Of a stretch of DNA of 46,903 nt, positions 40,485 through 46,903 are shown piece after piece; position 1 is the stretch's first letter; every line of letters starts with the position of its first letter. The notes beneath the pieces are model-generated. The model saw only the letters and a program-made list of their open reading frames with translations, was not told where the DNA came from and searched no databases. Source of the DNA: Lachnospiraceae bacterium (GTDB lineage Bacteria > Bacillota > Clostridia > Lachnospirales > Lachnospiraceae); contig JAFLSW010000017.1 in NCBI GenBank assembly GCA_022510725.1, positions 1 to 46,903 of the forward strand, written 5' to 3'. The position numbers and the translations under genes are program-made.

Positions 40485-42335
40485 ATGTATTATCCTGAAG
40501 AATTAGTAGAAGAAGTCAGACAGAAAAATGATATTGTGGATGTGATCTCCCATTATGTCCGCATTAAGAAAAAAGGCAGCAATTATGTGGGTTTATGTCC
40601 GTTTCATAATGAGAAAACAGGGTCTTTTATGGTCAGCCAAAATAAACAGATCTACAAGTGCTTTGGCTGTGGGGCCGGCGGTAATGTTTTCAGCTTTGTG
40701 ATGGAATATGAAAATTATACTTTTGTAGAAGCTATGAAATATCTGGCAGAGCAGGCAGGAGTCAAACTGCCGGAAGCGGAGTATAACGAGGAGGCCAGAA
40801 AACAGCAAAACAGGCGGACAAGACTTTTGGCCCTTAACAAGGATGCTGCCACCTATTTTTATTATCAGCTCAGGGCCCCGGGGGGACAGGCAGGGTTGAA
40901 ATATTTGGCGGGCAGACAGCTTTCGGAAGAAACCATGAAAAAGTTCGGCCTGGGTTACGCCAATGTCACAAGCAGTGATCTGACCCAATATTTAAGGAGC
41001 AAAGGCTATAGCGACGAAGAGATCAGAAATGGGGGACTTGCTTCTTTTCATGAGAAATATGGCATGAGCGATAAGTTTTGGAATCGGGTCATGTTTCCCA
41101 TCCAAGATATCAATCATCGGGTGATCGGTTTTGGCGGCAGGGTTATGGGAGAAGGAGAACCGAAATACTTAAACTCCCCGGAAACGGAGGTCTTCGATAA
41201 AAGTCGGAATTTGTATGGACTGAATTTTGCCAGAACCTCCAGAAAAAAAAGAATGATCTTGTGTGAAGGCTATATGGATGTGATCGCCATGCATCAGGCC
41301 GGCTTTACGGAGGCAGTTGCTTCCCTTGGAACGGCATTTACCAGCGGACAAGCCAGTCTGCTCAGGCGTTATGCCGAAGATGTGATCCTGGCCTATGACA
41401 GCGATGAAGCGGGGGTGCGTGCCGCCCTTCGGGCTATCGGTATTCTAAGGGATGCGGGGCTCATAGGAAAGATTCTTCATTTAGAACCTTATAAGGATCC
41501 TGACGAGTTTATCAAAAATCTTGGCGAAGAAGAATTTGAAAAAAGGATCAAAGAAGCGGAAGACAGCTTTTCTTTTGAACTGCGGATGCTGGAGCGGGAT
41601 TATGACATGAAGGTGCCGGAAAGCAAACTGAAATTTCGGCGAGCGGTGGTAGAAAAGATCTGTCAGGTGGCGGATCAGTTTGAGGATGCGGGACCTTTTA
41701 TTGAAAGTGCATGTGAAAGCTATCATTTTGATGTGGAAGAAATGAGAAGAGCTGTTATTACTTTTGGGAACCGACAGGAAACCAATGCGGGACTGATCAG
41801 AAGAAGAGCCCGGGAAGAAAGCCGGTTGGAAAAACGGGAGGAACCGTCAAAACTCAATGAGAAGCTGATGCTTTCCTGGTTGGTGGACGAGCCCGGTTTA
41901 TATCCCAAGATCAAACAATATCTTTCTCCCGTGGACTTTTCAACGGGACTTTGCAGAAAAGCTGCCGAGCGTCTGTTTGATGCGTTAGAAAAGGGGGAGG
42001 GGGTAAGCCCTTCTGCTATGATGACATCTCTACAGGCAGATGAAAGTGCATCGGAAGAAGAGCAGAAAGAGATCGCTTCCCTGTTCTGTACCAGAATATC
42101 CGACCACCTTCGACATATGACGGGAGGCGGAGAGGCAGAACCGGAAAAAGAAGAGTTGGAATCTGTTATGGGCAAGGATAAGGAGAGGATGCTTCATGAC
42201 CTCTTGGTAAGCCTTAAGAGGGAAAGTCTTCTTAATATGACAGGTGAGAATGGAGAAAAGCAGGACTTTGCAGGAATCGTTCAAGCAAAGAAAGCCCTGC
42301 AGGAACTGCAAAAAGCGCATATTTCTTTAGAATAA
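40485..42335 (+). CDS. dnaG: DNA primase
   Basis: 616 residues. Makes RNA primers for DNA replication. CHC2 zinc-binding domain (LCPFHNEKTGSF with Cys 38 and His 41, CFGCG with Cys 59 and Cys 62). Toprim core with EGYMDVIAMHQAG (catalytic Glu) and the metal motif AYDSDEAG. The C-terminal part binds the helicase DnaB. I start at ATG 40485, six nt after GGAG, giving MYYPEELVEEV as in relatives; an ATG at 40473, overlapping the dgt stop, would add four residues. Confidence 0.95.
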   Translation: MYYPEELVEEVRQKNDIVDVISHYVRIKKKGSNYVGLCPFHNEKTGSFMVSQNKQIYKCFGCGAGGNVFSFVMEYENYTFVEAMKYLAEQAGVKLPEAEYNEEARKQQNRRTRLLALNKDAATYFYYQLRAPGGQAGLKYLAGRQLSEETMKKFGLGYANVTSSDLTQYLRSKGYSDEEIRNGGLASFHEKYGMSDKFWNRVMFPIQDINHRVIGFGGRVMGEGEPKYLNSPETEVFDKSRNLYGLNFARTSRKKRMILCEGYMDVIAMHQAGFTEAVASLGTAFTSGQASLLRRYAEDVILAYDSDEAGVRAALRAIGILRDAGLIGKILHLEPYKDPDEFIKNLGEEEFEKRIKEAEDSFSFELRMLERDYDMKVPESKLKFRRAVVEKICQVADQFEDAGPFIESACESYHFDVEEMRRAVITFGNRQETNAGLIRRRAREESRLEKREEPSKLNEKLMLSWLVDEPGLYPKIKQYLSPVDFSTGLCRKAAERLFDALEKGEGVSPSAMMTSLQADESASEEEQKEIASLFCTRISDHLRHMTGGGEAEPEKEELESVMGKDKERMLHDLLVSLKRESLLNMTGENGEKQDFAGIVQAKKALQELQKAHISLE

Positions 42336-42377
42336 GGTTAAAATATGTAATCAGAAATGGAAGGATGGAGCCAAAAA

Positions 42378-43487
42378 ATGGATGAAAACACACAGGCAAA
42401 GTTTGATGAGAAACTAAAATCTCTCATGGCAATTGCAAAAAAGAAGAAGAATATTCTGGATTACCAGGAGATCATAGATCATTTTGCGGATTTGGGCCTG
42501 GAAGAGGAGCAGTATGACAAAATTTTGGAAATGCTGGAGCAAAGCGGTGTGGATGTACTGAAGATGACGGATGACGATGAGCCGGATGAGGAAGTGATCT
42601 TAGCAGAAGCGGAAGATGTGGATGTGGAAAATATCGATCTTTCTGTTCCTGACGGTATCAGTATTGAAGATCCGGTCCGTATGTATTTAAAAGAAATCGG
42701 TAAAGTGCCCCTTCTGACAGCAGAAGAAGAGATTGAATTGGCGAAAAAGATGGAAAAGGGTGATGAGGAGGCTAAAAAACGGTTAGCTGAAGCTAATCTT
42801 CGTCTGGTTGTTTCCATTGCCAAACGGTATGTGGGTCGCGGCATGCTTTTTTTGGACCTGATTCAGGAAGGAAACCTGGGCTTGATCAAGGCTGTGGAAA
42901 AGTTTGATTATCGCAAAGGATATAAATTCTCTACCTATGCAACATGGTGGATCCGTCAGGCTATTACCAGGGCCATTGCGGATCAGGCGCGGACCATTCG
43001 TATTCCTGTTCATATGGTTGAGACCATCAACAAACTGATCCGGGTAAGCAGACAGCTCTTGCAGGAACTTGGAAGGGAACCTACCCCGGAAGAAATTGCA
43101 AAAGAAATGAACATGCCGGTAGACCGGGTAAGGGAGATCCTGAAGATTTCCCAGGAGCCGGTTTCCTTAGAGACCCCTATCGGCGAGGAGGAAGATTCTC
43201 ATCTGGGTGACTTTATCCAGGATGACAATGTCCCCGTGCCTGCCGATGCAGCGGCATTTACCCTCTTAAGAGAGCAGTTGGGCGAGGTGCTGGATACCTT
43301 GACGGAAAGGGAACAGAAGGTATTAAAGCTCCGATTTGGACTGGATGACGGAAGAGCCCGTACTTTGGAAGAAGTGGGCAAGGAATTTAATGTTACCCGT
43401 GAGCGTATCAGACAGATCGAAGCAAAGGCGCTGAGAAAACTCCGTCACCCCAGCAGAAGCCGGAAATTAAAGGATTATCTGGATTAG
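42378..43487 (+). CDS. rpoD: Primary sigma factor (sigma-A/RpoD)
   Basis: 369 residues, typical of Firmicutes sigma-A. Region 1.2 [16 protein letters not shown]; region 2 [31 protein letters not shown] followed by [13 protein letters not shown]; region 3 with [12 protein letters not shown]; region 4 LREQ...[41 protein letters not shown]. All promoter-contacting elements are intact. ATG 42378 follows GGAG by seven nt; an in-frame ATG at 42357 would add seven residues but has no such site. It follows dnaG by 42 nt, the classical macromolecular synthesis operon order. Confidence 0.97.
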   Translation: MDENTQAKFDEKLKSLMAIAKKKKNILDYQEIIDHFADLGLEEEQYDKILEMLEQSGVDVLKMTDDDEPDEEVILAEAEDVDVENIDLSVPDGISIEDPVRMYLKEIGKVPLLTAEEEIELAKKMEKGDEEAKKRLAEANLRLVVSIAKRYVGRGMLFLDLIQEGNLGLIKAVEKFDYRKGYKFSTYATWWIRQAITRAIADQARTIRIPVHMVETINKLIRVSRQLLQELGREPTPEEIAKEMNMPVDRVREILKISQEPVSLETPIGEEEDSHLGDFIQDDNVPVPADAAAFTLLREQLGEVLDTLTEREQKVLKLRFGLDDGRARTLEEVGKEFNVTRERIRQIEAKALRKLRHPSRSRKLKDYLD

Positions 43488-43488
43488 T

Positions 43489-44202
43489 ATGGAATTATCG
43501 ATTAGATTACAGGCGGTGGCCGATGCAGTAAGCGCAGGAAAAAAGCCGGCGGATATCGGCTGTGACCACGGTTATGTTTCTTTGTATCTGGTCAGGGAAA
43601 AGCGATGCGCCAAAGTCATTGCCATGGATTTAAGAAAAGGACCTCTTGAACGGGCCGGGGCAAACATAGAAAGATATGGTTTGTCGGATTACATAGAAAC
43701 CAGGCTTTCTGATGGTATGGAAGCTTTAAAAGAAGGGGAAGCGGATGCGCTGATCCTATCCGGTATGGGAGGCAGGCTTTGTATCCGTATTTTACAGACA
43801 GGCTTTTCCCGCTTAGGCAAGGAGTTTGAGCTGGTGCTGCAGCCCCAGTCAGATATCGAGCTGGTTCGGGAATTTTTGAGGCAGCAGGAGTTTGAGATCG
43901 CAGACGAAAATATGGTAATAGATGAGGGGAAATTTTATACCGTGATCAAAGCGTGTCCGGCGCGCTCATTCAAAAAGGACGGATCCGAGCCGGAAAAAGC
44001 CCCTTATGGACAGGTTGTAGAAGATTATTTTGGTCCCATACTTTTAAGAAAGCGCCCTGCAGTATTTTTATCTTTTTTGGAAAGGGAAAAGAAGAAAACG
44101 GAGATGCTTTTGATGCAGGTCACAAAAAAAGAGAGGGTTGCGGAACTAAAAGAGTATCTGTCTTTTGTGCAGGAAGCCATGGAGGACAGAAGGTACCCAT
44201 AG
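43489..44202 (+). CDS. trmK: tRNA (adenine(22)-N(1))-methyltransferase
   Basis: 237 residues, class I SAM-dependent methyltransferase that modifies A22 of tRNA. Motif I is ADIGCDHGYVSLYL, motif II VIAMDLRKGPLERA, motif IV ILSGMGGRLCIRIL, then QPQSDIELVREFL, typical of TrmK. The start is one nt after the rpoD stop, so the genes are cotranscribed. It overlaps no other gene; the Nif3-like gene follows after 16 nt. Confidence 0.92.
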   Translation: MELSIRLQAVADAVSAGKKPADIGCDHGYVSLYLVREKRCAKVIAMDLRKGPLERAGANIERYGLSDYIETRLSDGMEALKEGEADALILSGMGGRLCIRILQTGFSRLGKEFELVLQPQSDIELVREFLRQQEFEIADENMVIDEGKFYTVIKACPARSFKKDGSEPEKAPYGQVVEDYFGPILLRKRPAVFLSFLEREKKKTEMLLMQVTKKERVAELKEYLSFVQEAMEDRRYP

Positions 44203-44218
44203 ATGGGAGGCGGAAAAT

Positions 44219-45001
44219 ATGAAATGCCGGGATGTACTGGATAAACTTTGGGAACTTTCCCCAGCACATTTTGCTGAAGAGTGGGATAATGTCGGATTAT
44301 TGGCAGGAAGATGGGATAAGGAGATAAAAAGTGTCTATATTGCATTGGATGCCACGGATGAAGCCATAGAAGAAGCGTCAGGGCTTTCAGCAGATCTTCT
44401 TCTGACCCATCATCCTTTGATCTTTCGAGGGATGAAGCAGGTGCAGGATCAGGATTTTATCGGCAGGCGGATCATCCGGCTGTTACAGGAAGATATGTGC
44501 TATATTGCCATGCACACCAATTTTGATGTTATGGGAATGGCGGATGCGGCAGCGGATGAGTTAAAGCTGGGGCAGAGAAAGGTATTGGAAGTCACCTATG
44601 AGGATGAAATAGCCACCGAAGGTTTTGGACGGGTAGGAACTTTGCCGGGACCTATGACCGTCAGGGAATGTGCAGCCTATGTAAAAGACTGCTTTGGTAT
44701 TTCTAAAGTGCGGGTGTTTGGCGATCCGGATGCTATGGTAAGGAAAGCGGCGATCTGTCCCGGTTCCGGCGGCAAATTTGTGGATGCGGCGCTGTCTCTT
44801 GATGCAGAAGTATATATTACGGGAGATATTGATTATCATGAGTGTATTGACAGCGTGGCAAGAGGATTACCGGTCATCGATGCGGGACATTATGGCGTAG
44901 AACAGATCTTTGTTCCTTATATGAAAGAATATATGAAACGGGAAATGCCGGATCTTTTGATCTATACAAGAGATGGGGGAGAACCTTTTTTCTATGTATA
45001 G
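44219..45001 (+). CDS. Nif3-like dinuclear metal centre protein
   Basis: 260 residues of the Nif3/YqfO family, which form hexameric rings with a two-metal site; the enzymatic role is often given as GTP cyclohydrolase-like but is unsettled. Metal motifs: LLTHHPLIF near residue 64-72, TNFDV, and HECIDSVARGLPVIDAGHYGVEQ near the C-terminus. The length is that of the short form without the inserted middle domain. ATG 44219 follows GGGAGGCGG. The pairing with trmK is common in Firmicutes. Confidence 0.9.
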   Translation: MKCRDVLDKLWELSPAHFAEEWDNVGLLAGRWDKEIKSVYIALDATDEAIEEASGLSADLLLTHHPLIFRGMKQVQDQDFIGRRIIRLLQEDMCYIAMHTNFDVMGMADAAADELKLGQRKVLEVTYEDEIATEGFGRVGTLPGPMTVRECAAYVKDCFGISKVRVFGDPDAMVRKAAICPGSGGKFVDAALSLDAEVYITGDIDYHECIDSVARGLPVIDAGHYGVEQIFVPYMKEYMKREMPDLLIYTRDGGEPFFYV

Positions 45002-45089
45002 GGAAAGGGCAGTCCTTACCGGTAGGCGCATACAATAATCGAAAGGATAAATAAAAAGGAAACGGACAGAGATAATGGGAGAGAAAAAT

Positions 45090-46745
45090 ATGGTACAGGT
45101 TACGATCGGAAGTGAAAAACTGGAATACGAAGCAGGCACGACTTTTGAGACCATTGCAGAAAAGTATCAGGCAGAATACGGAGATACCATTGCATTGGTT
45201 TTAGAAAACGGCAAGATCAGGGAACTTGCCAAAACAGTGGAAAAGGATTGCGAACTGCAGTTTCTTACTTTTTGTGCTGATGCGGGACATAAAACCTATG
45301 TCAGGACGGCAGCATTTATTCTGATGAAGGCATTACGGGATGTATGTGATCTTTCTAAAGTTGAAAAGATCAAATTGGAATTTGCCATCGGCAGCGGCTA
45401 CTATGTGGATATCAAGGGCGATGTGGTGGTAGACAATACCTTTGCAGAAAAGACCAAAAAAAGAATGCAGCAGCTTGTGGAGGAAGACAGGGAGATCAAA
45501 AAGCAGGTCTATCCTACACCGGAAGCCATAGAACTGTTTCGAAAGCAGGGCATGAACGATAAGGTAAAGCTTTTTAAATACAGAAAAAGCTCTACCATAA
45601 ATGTGTATGAACTGGACGGATTCTGTGATTATTATTATGGTTATATGCTGCCCAGAACCGGCTATGTGCGCTATTTTGACCTGATTCCCTATGAAAGCGG
45701 ACTGATCCTCAATCTGCCGGAAAAACATGAGCCTGCCAAGCTTCAGAAATTTGTGCCCAGAGCGAAACTTTTTGATACCCTAAGGCGTTCCGATGACTGG
45801 GGAGAAAAATTGGGCGTGGATACGGTTGGTGACTTAAACGACCATATCTGCAAAGGGGATCTGAATGACTTGATCTTAGTCCAGGAAGCATTGCAGGAGC
45901 GGAGAATTGGCGAGATCGCTAAGGAAATATCGGAAAAACCGGGCGTGAAGTTTGTCATGATCGCGGGACCCTCCAGCAGTGGTAAGACCACCTTTTCCCA
46001 TCGGCTTTCCATTCAGCTTCGCACATACGGCATGACCCCCCATCCCATCGCTTTGGATGACTACTTTGTGGACCGGGAAAAGACTCCTTTGGATGAAAAC
46101 GGGGATTATAATTTTGAATGTCTGGAAGCGCTGGATGTAGAACAGTTCAATCAGGATATGCTGGATCTGCTTGCCGGAAAAGAGGTGGAACTTCCTACCT
46201 TTAACTTTAAGACAGGAAAGCGGGAATATAAGGGTAATGTAAAAAAACTAGGCCCCGACGATATCCTGGTATTGGAAGGAATCCATGGCCTGAACGATAA
46301 GATGTCTCATTCTCTTCCTGTAGAAAGCAAGTATAAGATTTATATCAGCGCTTTGACTACCTTAAATATTGATGAGCACAACCGGATTCCCACTACCGAC
46401 GGCAGACTCCTTCGCCGTATGGTAAGGGATGCCCGCACAAGGGGGTCCAGCGCAAAGAGGACCATTCAGATGTGGGGCTCTGTGCGCCGGGGAGAGGAGG
46501 AAAATATCTTCCCTTATCAGGAAGAGGCGGATGCGTTCTTTAATTCCGCATCTATTTACGAATTGGCAGCTTTAAAACAATATGCGGAGCCGCTGCTATA
46601 TGAGATCGGCAAGGATGAACCGGAATACTATGAGGCAAAGCGGTTGTTAAAGTTTTTGGAATATTTTCTGGGAATGAGTACGGAAAGCATTCCCAACAAT
46701 TCCATTGTCAGAGAATTTGTGGGCGGCAGCTGCTTCCCGGTTTAA
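45090..46745 (+). CDS. Nucleoside kinase with N-terminal TGS and ThrRS-like domains
   Basis: 551 residues. N-terminal TGS domain (MVQVTIGSEKLEYEAGTTFETIAEKY), then a segment resembling the second domain of threonyl-tRNA synthetase (AGHKTYVRTAAFILMKAL). The C-terminal half is a phosphoribulokinase/uridine kinase module: Walker A GPSSSGKTT, followed by ALDDYFVDREKTPLDENGDYNFE and VLEGIHGLND. It likely phosphorylates uridine or a related nucleoside. Start: ATG 45090 follows GGGAGAG by six nt; ATG 45075 is possible. Terminator not visible before the RNase P gene. Confidence 0.9.
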   Translation: MVQVTIGSEKLEYEAGTTFETIAEKYQAEYGDTIALVLENGKIRELAKTVEKDCELQFLTFCADAGHKTYVRTAAFILMKALRDVCDLSKVEKIKLEFAIGSGYYVDIKGDVVVDNTFAEKTKKRMQQLVEEDREIKKQVYPTPEAIELFRKQGMNDKVKLFKYRKSSTINVYELDGFCDYYYGYMLPRTGYVRYFDLIPYESGLILNLPEKHEPAKLQKFVPRAKLFDTLRRSDDWGEKLGVDTVGDLNDHICKGDLNDLILVQEALQERRIGEIAKEISEKPGVKFVMIAGPSSSGKTTFSHRLSIQLRTYGMTPHPIALDDYFVDREKTPLDENGDYNFECLEALDVEQFNQDMLDLLAGKEVELPTFNFKTGKREYKGNVKKLGPDDILVLEGIHGLNDKMSHSLPVESKYKIYISALTTLNIDEHNRIPTTDGRLLRRMVRDARTRGSSAKRTIQMWGSVRRGEEENIFPYQEEADAFFNSASIYELAALKQYAEPLLYEIGKDEPEYYEAKRLLKFLEYFLGMSTESIPNNSIVREFVGGSCFPV

Positions 46746-46797
46746 ATGCGCGAACCGGCGAGATCTGCATGGTGCGTTTCGTTTGGTTTGAATATGT

Positions 46798-46903
46798 TTA
46801 GTGAGTGAAACAGGTGCTCGCGCCTGTTGATGCCGAAAGGCTTCAGGCGAGGAAAGTCCGGGCTTCACAGGGCAGGATGCCGGATAACGTCCGGTGGAGG
46901 TGA
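46798..46903 (+). ncRNA. rnpB: RNase P RNA (class A), 5' part
   Basis: The hairpin ACAGGTGC/GCGCCTGT (P3) and the universal core GAGGAAAGTCCGGGCT, followed by CACAGGGCAGGATGCCGGATAACGTCC (read in parts), identify RNase P RNA, which trims 5' ends of tRNAs. The exact 5' end is approximate since its P1 partner lies outside the window. Confidence 0.9.

Overview
The window looks like a chromosomal segment of a Lachnospiraceae-type Clostridium (low-to-mid GC Firmicutes). The evidence is the strong AGGAGG ribosome sites, the Firmicutes sigma-A promoters, the infC-rpmI-rplT block with an L20-type leader, a DUF1540 protein, a B. subtilis-type LexA box, and the dgt-dnaG-rpoD-trmK-Nif3 order. No phage, insertion sequence or CRISPR array is visible. 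The only clearly foreign-looking gene is the AT-rich PBECR4-like gene at 8841-9446.

Layout. 1-4374: tRNA-Gly, a DUF1540 protein, an autoregulated infC-rpmI-rplT operon whose infC starts at a rare ATT, then pepD, a shikimate-kinase-like gene and a DUF3006-like gene. 4379-6406 (minus): a Y-family polymerase with a LexA box and an apparently leaderless transcript, and a class C26 glutamine-amidotransferase-like hydrolase. 6407-10528: an accessory stretch with a structured tandem repeat in a leader, an orphan FliD-like protein, a tandem ACT protein, a candidate structured RNA with its own promoter and terminator, a PBECR4-like gene and a DUF1848 protein. 10529-12485: a diguanylate cyclase and two tRNA-Leu genes.

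12651-21965 is a nine-gene Mrp/Mbh-type cation antiporter operon. The order is E, F, G, MbhD, an MbhE-MrpB fusion and C, followed by four separate NuoL/M/N-like proton-channel subunits. No hydrogenase or NADH-dehydrogenase arm accompanies it. A convergent OmpR-type two-component system (21975-23957) follows. It is divergent from an eight-gene operon (24082-33436) encoding a lipoprotein with an N-terminal propeller-like part and a solute-binding C-terminal part, two sugar-type ABC permeases without an ATPase, a HlyD-type adaptor, a shortened MacB-like permease, a GerMN lipoprotein, a DUF4125 protein and an SGNH hydrolase. Two TTAGAGA half-sites 11 bp apart in the divergent promoter region suggest the response regulator controls this operon.

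33437-39312: a long imperfect inverted repeat of about 209 nt, an ECF sigma/anti-sigma pair, and a two-gene phosphorelay (double-receiver protein plus PocR-HisKA-REC-Hpt hybrid kinase). 39466-46745: housekeeping genes for replication, transcription and tRNA modification, ending in a nucleoside kinase. The window closes in the 5' part of the RNase P RNA gene.

The best candidates for something undescribed are the 24082-33436 operon, the split-MrpA antiporter with four channel subunits, the long inverted repeat, the structured leader repeat at 6485-6703 and the candidate RNA at about 8525-8821.
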